A stretch of 64,000 nt of DNA, from the NCBI GenBank assembly GCA_016801885.1, contig JAFBJY010000332.1:161884-225883 (forward strand). The letters are read 5' to 3'. Within the stretch, counting starts at the first letter, position 1. Every line of letters starts with the position of its first letter. Below, one piece after another: positions 46,261-58,854 of the stretch. The notes below the pieces were generated by a model. The model was given only the letters and a program-made list of their open reading frames with translations. It did not search any database and was not told the DNA's origin. A program made the position numbers and the translations under genes. Source of the DNA: Toxotes chatareus. Taxonomy: Eukaryota; Chordata; Actinopteri; Toxotidae.

Positions 46261-49200
46261 AAGTTACTATATCCAAGTACCAACAGAAGAAGACAGGAAC
46301 AGAAAGACACTTTTGATCATTTCTACCAACGGTCAGCAGACACTCATGAGAGCACCTTTACACCTCACTCTGATAAAAAGGGGTGGCCAATTCAACCCTG
46401 CAGCTCTGAAGACAAACACTGTAATGACTGCTGCCAAGAAGCAACATGCTTTATGATTCCACATTAACAACTGACAATCATATCACTAATAAAACACATT
46501 CAATTCAACAGCTAATTAAAAGTAACAACAATAGAACACTGTAAGAATTGAAGGAGAACAGGATTAAAATACAAGAGAGAAATACTGAGGCAAGCTGGAT
46601 GGTGAATTGAGTCATTAATGGATGATATAAGGTAGAATTCATCAATACAGAAAATTAAACATGAGGAAACTAAAATAAAACCAAGAACTAAAAGATTCTA
46701 CACTGCAGGTAGTAAATCATTTGCTTGATGATCAAAATTGATTGGCTAAAAAGAAATGTGCCTTTAAAAAGAAGACATATCTCCACTATCAACAGGAGAA
46801 ATAAGAAATAGAAAGAGGGAAAAAGGTGAAGGATTCTTCTCTTTTCTGATTCAGAAGACATTGCTGCTGAAATGCAACAATAAAAATGTCCCTTCAATCA
46901 GACAGTTCCTTATAAGAAATATCAAATGACATGAAAGATAACAAACTATCTGGATGCTGTCTTGTCTTTAGACTCAGTGAAGATTAGATCCAAATACTTG
47001 TGCAATAATGTGACAACTTTTAAACTTTTAAAATCTGTTTCATACTTGAAAATCGCTCAACAAGACAAACTAAAATATCGAAGACGTTCAGCCACATCTC
47101 ATGTCCCTTTCTACTATTCAGCAACCAATCAGTTCCATTGGATGTTGTCTGATGGAAGATTGTTCCTGGCCTGTAGACTGAGGAGCAGGCTAGCTGTTGA
47201 AAGTCAGGTTATATTAATCCACTATATTCACCCTGATGTAGGAAGTTTGATTTGTGGTGCTTAGATTATATTTTGTTGTTTTCCTTTGTTAGGTTGAGAG
47301 CCATTAAATTAAAGTCATTTGCTGTTTGCTGTCAGAGAGATCTTACTATTCTCTCCTGTGAGCTTGAGACTTGTGTTGTATTGTGTATGTGTGTGTGTGT
47401 ATGTGTGAGAACTGAAACACTTAAGACAAAATAATTTAACCTGTAAAACGACTCATCTATTTGTTAAGTATAACTTCAAAGTGATGTTTGATTTTCTATT
47501 CAAGTTCCTTTGAGCTCATCATTTGTAACTGTGTCCAACAAAGGCATGAGAGTCTGTTCTATGCATAAATTGTTTTTTTCATGTTGGTCACAGTTTTCCG
47601 TGTTTCAGTTTTTGTTGTGTTGGAGAATCTCAGCATGTGCAACTTATCAGCTCTATCATATTCATGTGTTCAGTGTTTATCATAATCAGCCTGAGGACGT
47701 CAATTGTTTGCTTTATAAACTTGTCCATGTTTTCTAGGTCTGTAATTAGTTTGTAGTTTTGCCAACCTGCCAGTTTTCTCCTCTTTTTGCAGTTAATTAA
47801 AAAGAAAATAAAATTAAAAATAAAATTAAAATCAAATAAATAATAAATAAATAACAAATTTGAGTGAATTTTCACACAAGTTTAACAAGTTTTCACTGGC
47901 GGCTACAATCCCCTTTAATATAAGACTGAGTGTGTGAGTTGTGAGAGAGCAGGCAGGGCTTTGATATTCAGACAAGCCAGAAGGAGGAAGATGAGAAACC
48001 AAGATCAGACATCAAGTGAAGCAGAATAAACTCAGATGTGAGAGACTTCTTCCAGTGTGGAGATATTGTCACCCATTAACTACAGCAGAAATCTCTGTCT
48101 TCATCATTGTTCAAACATCAGCAGAGTTTCAGATCCGTAATGAAACCTGGACGCAGTGAGCAAAGATGCTGGATGGTAGAGTACAATAAAATATGTCTGG
48201 ATGAGGGTTTGTTGTTTTGCTGTGTCTACACATATGAACATTAATGTGGAGAAGAGAAACAGATTAATGTCACAATCTGAATTTAGCTTACTTCATTTTC
48301 TGCGAAAGCTTCCACATAAAGAAAGCTGTCTATCCAAAGGTCAGACAAACGAAATTATCAAGGATGGAACCAGACTTTCCTCCGGAAGAACAGAGAACTG
48401 TGACACATGATGATTAACAGAGAACATGTCAAATTTGCCAACTGAACAAATGATTTTTAATAAGGATGATAATGTGACTATTTCATCATGGCCTTGTAAA
48501 ACATACAAAATGACACGACACTGGGGGGTTGATGTGAGACAATAACATCGCAGTGGGGATCAGAGAGGACAGTCAACGATTTGAATTTGAATTTAATCTC
48601 AAATCAACATGAAGCCAGAGAAATGACAAGACAGTGACAAAAGAATAATTTCTATAAAGTGAAAGAGTTTGCACAGGTTTGCAGGCTGTTGACAGGTTCA
48701 TCATAGGCTGAGACTTGACAAATATTCAGCTGTTTTCAACCTGAGTAACTTCACTGAGGATATACACAGATCATTCAGTAAAGTCATTCATCCATCATTT
48801 CTGTCACCACTGCCCAGAAAAGGTGTGGTTATATAGCAATTGTTCAGCTAAATGGCTCCTTACAGTGTTTTCAACTTTAGTAATGTTTGCCGGTTTACAG
48901 CAACAAACCACATGCTTTGAAGTTCAAAATTAAAACCATTAAATCTTCCCTAACACGAGTCTAAAACAAATCCATTTAGCTCATAAACAGGCAAAAAATC
49001 TACACTTAAAAACAAGAAGAAACTAAACTTTTAATACTTCTTATTTTTCCTTTACTGTTTAAAAGGTTAAAAAAAAGAAGAAGAAGAATGAACTGAATAC
49101 ACCTGCTGCCCATTGAAAAACACTGGAAGAGAATTTGCAGACTGTTGAATACTGATCAGTTTGAGCTTCTGAAGCCAACAAAGTCGACAAAGTGATTGTT

Positions 49201-50029
49201 AGAAAAAAAAAATCAGTGGTTTAAGATATAAATAACAATCTGCTGAACAAACTCTCATCAAAGGTCTCACTGAAATTTTATCTATCAAAGTTCAAAATCA
49301 ATCTCCAGTCACTTTCTAAACAAACTAGAGACCATCTTCCATGGGATCACAGCATGCAGCGCCTGTCGCTGTATTCGAACCCATAGTACTACGCTCATGA
49401 CTTCAATATTACAAGTAACCAGGACTTCTGATGCCTTATTGGACCACACTTGTCTTCCAACTCGGCCTTTGTTTGGATCTCAGCTACACACCTGCATAAC
49501 TTGTTTGTGACTGTATCTTGGGCGGTTGTGACACTATTGTGTTGACAAAGTCTGTCCACACACAGACCAGACATGAGTAGATCCTGCTGCAGTGGGTGTT
49601 TTTTTCCAGGACCACTTTTTCCCATGACACACACATACACACAAGACTCACAAGTTGAAAACAATACAACCACACCGATGCTGCTGAAACAAAAACACTG
49701 AAACAGATTGGCAAATTACATTTGCGGCTACTAGCTATGTAAAGTAGATTAAATCAAATTACATCATCTGTCACCAAAGAAGCATTTAAACTGCAGAGTG
49801 ATAAACTGGCTATAAAAAACTAAGTGACTGACTAATAATCCAGAATTACAACATCCTAAAAGAAATATTTCAGTGTGACGAAAATGAAAACAAGAGCCAT
49901 GAACATCGATATCTGCCTTTTTTCCATAGAACTCAGTACTGCAACAGTGTGTCGCGACACACTCTGCTGCACAACACAGTCTAATACTGCTGCACTGCTT
50001 TCTCAGCAGACAACAGAGAGACTCTTCCA
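46261..50029. repeat. 3,769-bp block identical to 30,776-34,544 (unit B copy)
   Basis: Constant offset of +15,485 throughout. TG tract at 47,386-47,407. No gene recognised. Confidence 0.9.
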
Positions 50030-50214
50030 GCTGAGAAGGTGACAGAAAGGAGGGAGCATATTAAACCTACCTGCTGAACTGCTTGATGAGAGAACTGAAC
50101 TGACCCTCCTCTTTGTGCACTACAATAAAATTACATTCTGTTGGAGGAAAACCTTCACATTCCACACATCAAATGTCTGTTTTTCATCAAGAGACACAAA
50201 CAAGTTACTGTCCA

Positions 50215-51130
50215 CACCTCCAGTCTCTCAGCTGAGGAAAAGAAAACATTGCTGAAAAAGGATTTTGTCAAGCAGGAGAAGGCTATAAGAAGATAGCAAA
50301 AGCGTTTTCAGATGCCAATATCCCTCTGTTTGGAATGTAATTAAGAAATGGCAGTCATCAGGGTGGTGGAAGTTAAAGCAAGATCTCTGGAAGACCAAGA
50401 AAAATATCAGACAGAAAGAGCTCACAGGATTGTGAAAAGCAAGAATCCAAAACCACGTTTGACTGCATGATCCCTCCAGAAAGATCCTCTGGCAGACACT
50501 GGAGTTGTGGTACACTATTCCACTATAAAAAGAGATGCTTGGCACAATTATGGTTTTCTTCTGAAGAGCCATCAGAAGAAAACCTCTTCTATCATCCTCA
50601 CCACAAAAAGCAGCGTTTGAAGTTTGCAAAAAGAACATAGACAAACCTGATGCATTTGGAAGTTCTGTGGACCCCATGAGGTTAAAATAGAACTTTTGCC
50701 CAGAGATATTGAGCAAAGGGTACGTTTTGGAGAGAAGAAAGGGCACAGAATTTAATAGAAAAGAACCTCTCTGTCCAGCTTCTGTTAAGCATGGGGGGTG
50801 AATCAATCATGTCTTGGGGTTGTGTTGCAGCCAGTGGCCCCGAGGAACATTTCACCAGTAGAAGGAAAAATGGATTCAATAAAATTTCAGCAAATTTTGG
50901 ACGCTCAACTTGATGCCATCTGTGAAAAAAGCTGAAGTTAAAGAGAGGATGAAGCTTCTACAAATGGATAATGATAAGGTATTAACTCTGCATGGTGCCC
51001 AAACTTCTACGAACACAATTTTTTTCATTTTTCTGTTACTTTGAAAGTATAAATAGTGAAATAAAATCTAACTTTTTTTTTGACATATAAGAATGTCTAA
51101 TCTGTAATTTGATGCCTTTGGAGACCTCAG
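50215..51130 (+). mobile_element. Tc1-like transposon, internally deleted and decayed (unit B)
   Basis: Same element and same internal deletion (joint near 50,982) as 34,735-35,600, so the deletion predates the duplication. It differs from copy A by many one- to several-base indels. The 192-aa minus-strand frame at 50,228-50,806 is its antisense shadow. Confidence 0.8.
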
Positions 51131-51671
51131 ACTTACTGGGGAGTGTTCCAAAGTTTAGAGGAAGCACAAACTGGAAGCCTACAATCTTCCTGAGTCTTAA
51201 AACATGTCTGAGAATTGCATTTAGAAAGTCCTGACCCTAAGAGATCAGCTCATGGTGTGGGGTGCAGAAGGTCCATGGTGTACTGTGGAGCCTGGACATA
51301 ACAGTCACTTCTGCACAGTGAACTTCAGTGATGGTTTGAGGAATTTAATTTTTGGAGTCAGCACATTATACAGGGACGATGACACCTGGATGTGTTTCAT
51401 CCAATATGAAAATACTACCTTCTTCAACTAATACTGTATGTCAGCTTTTCAGGGAGTCTGAACACACCAACCACCAACAGTGTAGGCTGCACACTGAGAT
51501 GTGATATTTTCAGTGTTGGAGACGGAAATAGGATTTTCCATTGTGTTGATTGTAGTCACATCAAGTCATGATGTGAATAGTCACTAACTTACTCAAACTG
51601 TGCTGGAACAATGAAAAAGTGTTTTCACTTTACTGCACAGCAAAATGGGGTTGTTGATCTGAGTGTGGCGG

Positions 51672-52660
51672 CGAAAATTCTATTAAAACATTATTATTAC
51701 ACCATTCCCACACAAGGGACGTGAGGAAAAAGGGGGGACCTTATCAGGGCTGAGGCTTACCGGGGGGCCAGCTCGAGGAGGGCTGTGAGGGAGCCGAAAT
51801 AATATTTAAAAAATGTCACCCCAGCCACATGTGACAGCCACACACACACGCACACGTAGTGAAAGGAACCCAGGACCAGGGGAAGCACAGGACACAAGAA
51901 GGAGGGGGAAACCACCACCCAGCATCATGACCGCCACTACCTTCGGCTCTCAGCCACTGAAAAAAGGGGACAAGGAGATAAAATTAGCGGGGTCACGCCC
52001 AACACAGGAAAACAAATAACCAATATACAAATACTAACAAAAGAAAACAAACCAATGCTTACAAATGAACCAAAGCACTAAGAATATCAATAACTAAACA
52101 TAACAAAACATAAAATTGTTGTCACAGGCAAAAGAAACAGTCAGGAAACAAAAAAAACAAAATCCAACTGAATACCAGGGCTAATTGAATAACGGAATGT
52201 CAAAAAAATTAAACAAGAAAAGAAAGAAAAAGAAAAAAAACAATAAACCAGCACAGACCCTGGTTAAACAGAATATTTAATAAACCAAATAGCCTAATCT
52301 AATAGAAACGAAGAAAGAAAACAAAATAATCAAAAGAATAACCTGAAACCCATACTAACTAAATGCAACAACAAGAATGGGGACATTAAAAAAAAGCAAC
52401 CCCACAGTGCATTCATTCAATTTTTAAAAGTCCAGGCCCAAGCCAAACGAAACTGCTCATTCAGTACCCGCATAGGTAGGGGTGATTGCGTTGTCCACCT
52501 GCGCAGCCGACAGCAGCACCATAGAGGCGCCCGACCGACCAGAAACCACAGCAGCGGAGAAGCGGCGGCAGGCACTTACCCAGTAAGGAAGAACAAGGCA
52601 AAGCAGCAGGATTTCTTCTCGTACTGGAATGCGGCAGCTGGCAAATAATTCTCGATCAGG
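51672..52660. repeat. Unclassified A-rich duplicated stretch (unit B)
   Basis: Counterpart of 36,108-37,200 without the ~140-bp extra segment of unit A. No coding motif seen. Confidence 0.4.
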
Positions 52661-53234
52661 CTACGTGCGTGATCACCTGAGGGAGAGAGAGGCTGAGCGT
52701 GTCCACTCCAGCAACAGTGGAGGCTAAGCAGCAACCTGCGGCTAATTTGCAGCACTGGGAATGAACCCACAGAGCCGCGCACGTCGGTGGAGGGATCAGC
52801 AGTTCGGCGTCTGTGCCAGCGACGACGACAAGGTGGAGGGTAAGCGGGCGACCAGAAGTGAGCCCTGGAGCCAGGAGCAAGAGAGTCACAGAGATCCTAC
52901 AACTTTTTCCCAACTAAGCAGGAAAAGCTTGGTTTGCGATTATCAGTAACATAACACAGCTCTGATATGGCTGTAACTGATCAGTAAACAGTGACATAAG
53001 GCTGAGATATCCCAAAGTACAAACAAGAGCACAGGAGTGAGACTAAAATCCAAACTAGCAGAGACTGAGGTAGAAGCTGCAAAGTCCTGAGAGCTGAAAA
53101 CAGAGAGATGCTTAGAACAGAGCTTCTCTCTAATCTTCCAGCATAGATACACACAAGTTTAGCTACTGAAGACACAGCTAAGGAGAGAGGAGAATGTTAA
53201 GAGTTGGCAATGGCTTGGCTGTGTTACAAGCCGG

Positions 53235-53490
53235 GTCACAGCAGCAGTGCAGCCATCCCTCACTACCCTGGAACATTGTGTTCCCAGAATGCAGGTTTAC
53301 TTGTGGTTCCTAAAGTCTCCAATAGAGAGAATGGGAGGCAGAGCCTCAGATATCAGGCTCCTCTACTGTGGAACCATCTACTAGTTTGGGTCTTGGAGGC
53401 AGACGCCCTCTCCATGTTTCAGAGGGGCTTAAAACTTTCCCTTTGATGAACCTTATAGTCAGGGGGCTGCAGTTACTTCCACCTCCAGAG
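53235..53490 (+). mobile_element. LINE ORF2 C-terminal tail remnant (unit B)
   Basis: Better preserved than in A. One frame reads LVVPKVSNRENGRQSLRYQ, then APLLWNHLLVWV, then EADALSMFQRGLK. This is the typical fish LINE tail with few breaks. Confidence 0.65.
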
Positions 53491-54024
53491 CTGCAGAGTC
53501 TGGATCTGTGGCTGCAGGCAAACTACTGTTCCACATGCAAAGCACTGGTGGTTGATCTTCAACATAAATGATAAAAAGACTTGGAGGACGCCTGTTTCAA
53601 CTATATAAGTCAGACTGCTGAAGCCTCATGTTTGCTTCTTTTGAACTTTGGAAGTCCCTTTTACACAGGACATGGACTGTGGATTTATGCTCCATCATTT
53701 AGGAGGATCCAAAGCAACAACCACAAATGATTTCAATTTACATAAAAGCATGTGAATGTTTTTGAACATTTGAAGTTTAAAAGACAAACTTGAAAAAAAT
53801 AGGCACCTTCCTTTAACACAAACCATAATGCTTTGAAGCAAAAGAAAAATGGAAGCCTAAGTTGACAATATGAAAATGTCACAGATACAATCAGCATAAA
53901 TAAACTGAACATGTACTGAAACCTTTGGACTGAAGTTCTTATGTGATTAGACATCATGCCAATTTAACAAACACATCCCACTGAACTGGAAACACTGACA
54001 TCAACTAAAAAAGGTTTGACTTAC

Positions 54025-54262
54025 TGAAAACCTTGGAGGTGATCTGACTTTCCTGTAGTTTCCTCTTGTCCTTGTAACAGCAGTAGCTCCTCCCTTCCTT
54101 GTCAATAATTGTGCAGAAATATCTGAGTGCTTCTTTCTTCCTAAATCATGAGCAAGTCCTGTCCAGTCCAACTGTTTCTGCTCCTGTTTGACTTCTGAAC
54201 TTGTCTCTGGCTGTGTGTCCACTTACTGCAGCCTGTGACATCAGGCTGTAGAATGTTGATAC
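54025..54262 (-). other. Copy 3 of the NLR-type 5' non-coding exon (unit B)
   Basis: Minus-strand copy with the intact donor TTTTCA|GTAAGT (donor at 54,019-54,024). No NLR coding exon is found downstream on the minus strand within unit B, so it is orphaned in this window. Confidence 0.5.
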
Positions 54263-54280
54263 ACTCAAGGCATCAAAGGA

Positions 54281-54282
<2 letters not shown>

Positions 54283-54350
<68 letters not shown>
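54283..54350. repeat. (CA)n microsatellite, ~34 units
   Basis: Longest dinucleotide tract in the window, immediately upstream (minus strand) of the 5' non-coding exon copy. Confidence 0.95.
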
Positions 54351-54351
<1 letters not shown>

Positions 54352-55397
54352 TGTCTTAATATAGTTATGAGGACACATCATAACTGAAAGCCCTAACATT
54401 AACCAAAAACATAACTCATACTAATGATATTCAATCTTCTCAAAATACCAAATGAATTACAACAATAAGCACTCAGGACCATCCAGCTGGGTTGGTGAAT
54501 TCAGCACCAAGGACAGCAGCAGCTGAACTGTACACAACTACATGTACTAACACACAGTAAATTCACAAAGTACTAAAATCTGGAGTCAGGCAAAAAAGTG
54601 TGAAAGAGTTACATTTCTGGAGTTTATTTTATAACTCTGACTACAGTTTGTGTTAAGGTGTACACCCAGGCCGAGTTGAATTTTGGACTTTATTCCCTGG
54701 TGTTCAGGATCTGGTTTAACTCTGTCCCTGGAGTTCACGACGCATTTTATCGCGGCATGAGCAGCACAAGGAACGTCGTCACAAAGGCTGGTAAGAGCAT
54801 GATTTTATCAAAAAGTACTTTAAATGTGTGATATTTTGTCATTGTTCTCACTTTATCTACTTACATAGTACCGCTAATGACTGCGAACTTGATGTTGAAC
54901 GTAACCCCATTGCTTTTTACTCCATTATTTAGAGCAAGTAGCTCCGCAGCATTAGTTAGCTAACTGTCCTTAGCTGCCATTGTGGAGCTGTTAGCTTTCA
55001 CTCAAACGTTAATGTCGGCCATACTGTCTGTGGCGTGTGATGTGTCTGTATGACGGTAATGACAAACTGTTTGATAAGCTTCACAAATTAATGACGACGC
55101 GCATCTTGAAGGTAATTAATACTGTTTTGAAATAACCATCCAACAAATGCAACCGCATGTCGGTGTTTTAACAGAATAATTTCCGGCTCAACGGCGCAGA
55201 CGCAGCTGAAAAGTCAGTTTTGGCTAGCATGCTAACAGTTGAGCTTATAAACTGTAGCCTTGCTGTTTTGAACAGCGGTGAGAAACGTGTATTTTAACAG
55301 TGTGTAGTTGGGATAAACTTTAACTTGAACATGTTATTCTCAGACATATGACATTTTCTTCCTTTATGTCAAGCCAACATGTTGATCAAAGTACAAC
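54351..55397. other. Upstream region of the uncharacterised plus-strand gene (unit B)
   Basis: Includes 'gcattttatcgcggcatgag' near 54,740 and a possible donor GGCTG|GTAAGA at about 54,788-54,796, which could end a first exon. No gene is recognised in the rest. Confidence 0.35.
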
Positions 55398-56782
55398 ATG
55401 GAGGAAGAAGAAGGACATTAAACTGGAAGAGGCTTGCTTCTCAGATTTTCTCAGTGCAGGTCAGTCAGATGTTTAGTATTAAATGAATAAAGATGTAAAC
55501 ATGTTGTAACGTGGAGTTGTTATGGTATAGTCCAGCAGAAGTTTCTTATCCCAGACACTACAACACTGAAAGTCACAGATCAACAGGGAGCAGAGGTGGA
55601 TGAGGATGTTTCAAAGATCTGTGTTTTTTCATCTACAGTGATGATGGTAGGACATTTAAACATTCATATTTTGCTGCACTTATATTTTGAGAGATTTGTA
55701 TCTTGACACAGACAAAAATATGTGATTGTGAGAAGTGGATGATAAGAATTCCAAAGTACAGTATTTAATCAGTTCATATTAAGCTGTATGTGTTGAGACG
55801 TCTCTCTTAAAACAACAACTGAAAGCTGCTCTGAATGAAGGATCTGACACTGCTGATGAAGCAGGTACAGTTATCATCAGAATAGTAATGCAGTTATGTG
55901 AGTGGTCGTCCAACAGTCATCAGTTTATTGTGTTTTTATTGATTTATTTTACAAAAGCATCTCTGAGTCTAAATAGGCCACTTAAGTCTGCAGTTAAGAT
56001 ACAGTGTGAGGGCTGAACATTGCTTTGCTCTCAGCACAGATTTATAATGACTGGGCCATTAATAGTTGTTATATGTGTATGTTTTAAGATCATAGTAAAA
56101 CCATTAGAACAATGCACAGAGCAATATCATAAACACACTACTTAATATATATAATGAGTGTAAAGTACTTTTCACTCTGTCCTCAAATGGGACAGCAACA
56201 TGGCTTCTCTTCTGCTGCTGCTTCATCTTCTCACTCCACAACCAGCTGGAAGAAAGCGTCCCACAAAGATCAGCGTCGCTTGAGACAACGGATCATCTGG
56301 TAAAATTTCAGAAGGTTTGTCAAAACTTCCAAATACTGTAGATGTTGCTGAGTTTTAGAAACACATTTTTGTAAACATATGTTTCTTGTTTCCAGTCATC
56401 CCAAAGCCTTGAGGATCATCTCCTGACCACTGAAGGAACCCATCAGCCATATCTTCTTACCACAGAAACTTCAAAGACCCAGGTTTTCACCTTTTATATT
56501 GTCTTGGACAAAAGCTTCTGTCATGTCAGTCATGTACATCCTTTGGGTGCTTTTGATGAGCTGTTCAAGTCACATTTTGTTTTCAGTGTGAAGTATGATG
56601 GCGCTCTCTCCAGCCTGTACACATTTTTGCAGACAGCTCTGTACAATATTGATACAACTGAAGAATCTCCCAGAGTAAAAGAGCTCAGAGCAAAGCTGTT
56701 CAGTCCTTCAGTTTTGGGTTGTGGTAGAGGAATCTGTCAAGCAGGTTATCAAGCAGCTATCACTGGGAATGCCTGTCCTTAA
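55398..56782 (+). CDS. Uncharacterised teleost protein gene with C-terminal FDELFK/YTFLQT module (multi-exon)
   Basis: The terminal exon, 56,396-56,782, is open from a good acceptor (tttccag) to a TAA. It encodes about 128 aa including SSQSLEDHLLTTEGTHQPYL, then VFTFYIVLDKSF, GAFDELFKSHFVFSVKYD, LYTFLQTALYNID and SPRVKELRAKL. This module recurs, as I recall, at the C-terminus of many predicted teleost proteins with no assigned function. Probable upstream exons: 55,398-55,456 (MEEEEG, frameshifted), about 55,550-55,645 (TTLKVTDQQGAEVDEDVF), about 55,810-55,865 (LKQQLKAALNEGSDTADEA) and 56,200-56,313 (GRKRPTKIS, then after a one-base shift TTDHLVKFQK). Frames do not join cleanly, so the model is a draft and may be a pseudogene. 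It ends 289 bp from the convergent NLR B30.2 exon. Confidence 0.55.
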
Positions 56783-57070
56783 AAACAGTTGAGTCTGGTC
56801 CAGTTAAAATGTGTTCAGTTGAAACACTGGATTTTTCTGAAGATATAACAGCATCTCTTCACCTTGACTGTGAAGCCATCGTCTGTCACACAGTGGGTGA
56901 AATGCTGTATTTAGGGTTCTGAGTAAAGTTGATCATTTTGAATCTGATTTCCAGAAATGTCATCTCTATATTGTTTCCAAACCTCTTTGCACTCACCCCA
57001 CCAGGGATGGCAGCTGAGATGTTCAGATAAACAGAAGTGAACCATGAAGCACGTGCTGGGTTAAACATCA

Positions 57071-57479
57071 TCACTGGCTGACAGATGAAGTCCAGGGTAA
57101 GAAAGCTGAGAGCAGAAGAGGAACTAATTCAGAAAGTGTGATATCATAGAGAGCAGTGGTGGAGCAGTCCAGATACGCTGATGATTCTCTTTCAGATCCA
57201 GAGGAACACACAGGGATGATGGTGGACTTGACAGTGGAGCTGTTGTCAGAGCAGTTCAGACTGCAGCACTGAGAGTCTTCTCCACTTCTTCTGGTTCCTC
57301 TGTCAGTCACTGCTGGATGAAGCTCTCCTCTCCACTCTACCTCCCAGTAACATGGACCAATCAGAGCCTCTCTACACACAAGCTGCTGCTGCTTCAACCT
57401 CTCTGGATCATCAGGACACAGCTCGTCCTCTCTCAACACACACCGTCCTCGTCACTATCTCCTTTAGAACAGCCTCCAT
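57071..57479 (-). CDS. B30.2 (PRY-SPRY) terminal exon of an NLR gene (unit B)
   Basis: Read leftward from the acceptor TCTCAACAG (57,480-57,488), a 122-aa frame holds ELCPDDPERL, VCREALIGPCYWEVEWRGEL, QCCSLNCSDNSS, VYLDC-like AYLDC and LYDITLSELVP, then stops at 57,071. These are the PRY-SPRY core strands of fish NLRC3-like and TRIM proteins. The domain is shorter than the usual ~190 residues: the region after RGTRR and the last strands (YPGFG-type) are missing or frameshifted. Upstream on the same strand are LRR exons, so this is the 3' end of an NLR whose NACHT part lies beyond 64,000. Confidence 0.75.
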
Positions 57480-58245
57480 CTGTTGAGAGAAGAAGACAGA
57501 CAACAGAGGTGATAAATCAGTGTTTACAGAGACTCACTTCATCAGCTGTCAGTCACTGATGCAGCACATCCAGTATAAAGAGCAGCAGGACTTCAGTCCT
57601 GTTCAGAGCAGAAGGAGCAGCTGTGTGTAGTAGCAGCTCCTCTCAGCTCTCATGTTAACGTATTGGAGTGAAGACACTGAGCTGGAAGCTCACACACCTG
57701 CAGAGACTTTTAGCATCAAGTCTGTTTACTCTGAACATTTCACTCAAGTCCACAGTGGAAATAAACTGCTGAGTCATGAAGCTTCATTACTGCACAAACA
57801 GTTTAGTGATGGATTCACTGCTGTTACATGTCAACTCATGTTCCATTTAAAGAAAGAGTCTCTGTGTGTTGATGAACATCTGATCTGCTTCTGAAATATC
57901 AGCTGACAAATAAACATGGAGGCTGTCACTGAAAGTATCTGACAGATGGACAGATATACAGATGTGATCACTGGACTTCAGCAGAGTTCTGCTCTGTATC
58001 AGACCACATGCTGACAAAATGTCATGATGCTTCTCTGAAATCAGAGCCAGTGATTTGCAGGCTGCAGTCAGACTGATCTCAGAGCTGTGACAAAGATCAA
58101 ACTCATCAATTCTTTACTGTTGAAATGAGACAAAAAACAGTCTCAGATTAGATGTGATGGTAGGACAGTTGGACCAATGAGGACGAACTGTGTTTAGTAC
58201 AATACTGATGAAAGCAGCATGGACTGACTCCAACCCTCTACTGAC

Positions 58246-58413
58246 CTCAGAGTCTCCAGTCTACAGTTTGGACTCTCAGACAGATCCTTCACTCCTGAAT
58301 CCTGCAGCTTGTTTCCCCACAGTTCCAGGTCTCTCTCAGATGGGAGGGGTTGGACTTCAGAGCTGAGGCCAGAAGAAGCACAGCTGATCTCTGACAACCT
58401 GCAGGAACTCAAT
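58246..58413 (-). CDS. LRR exon 4 of the minus-strand NLR
   Basis: About 168 bp between an AG acceptor and a GTCAG donor. It encodes SCRLSEISCASSGLSSEV, then LWGNKLQDSGVKDL and CRLETLR. It is closest to the SPRY exon. Six bases short of the standard 174, with local frame disturbance in the SHLREL part. Confidence 0.7.
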
Positions 58414-58854
58414 CTGAATAAAGAATAAATCATGTGAATAAAAATCATTTCTAATCCAATCAGATATGTCCTGTTTTCTCATTGCAAAGCCTTGAGATTT
58501 ATGATAGTATTTCCTGAGTTCCTGTTTTTTATTGGAAACTTCACTTAACTGTGGTTATTGATGGATTTTGGGTGTGTGTCTGTGGAGTGGAGGGACTAAC
58601 ACTGTGTACAGCACAATGTATTTGTATGAAAAGTGCTATAAAAATAACATCTGATTGAACTGACTGAAATGAAGTGAAACTGAAGGAATAATTCTTAGTC
58701 TGAGAGAAGAAAAAGTCACAATATGGAACAACAACTATTTCAAATCTCATTCATTCATTCATTCAAGATGAATGGATTCAAGTTCTGTATGAATATAAAC
58801 CAGGTTCAGTTGTGGATTAAAGATATAAGATCTACAACAGTAACAGTAACTGAC

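Noticed and set aside
50228..50806. 192-aa minus-strand open frame
   Set aside because: Antisense to the decayed Tc1 transposase. Unit A breaks it into pieces.
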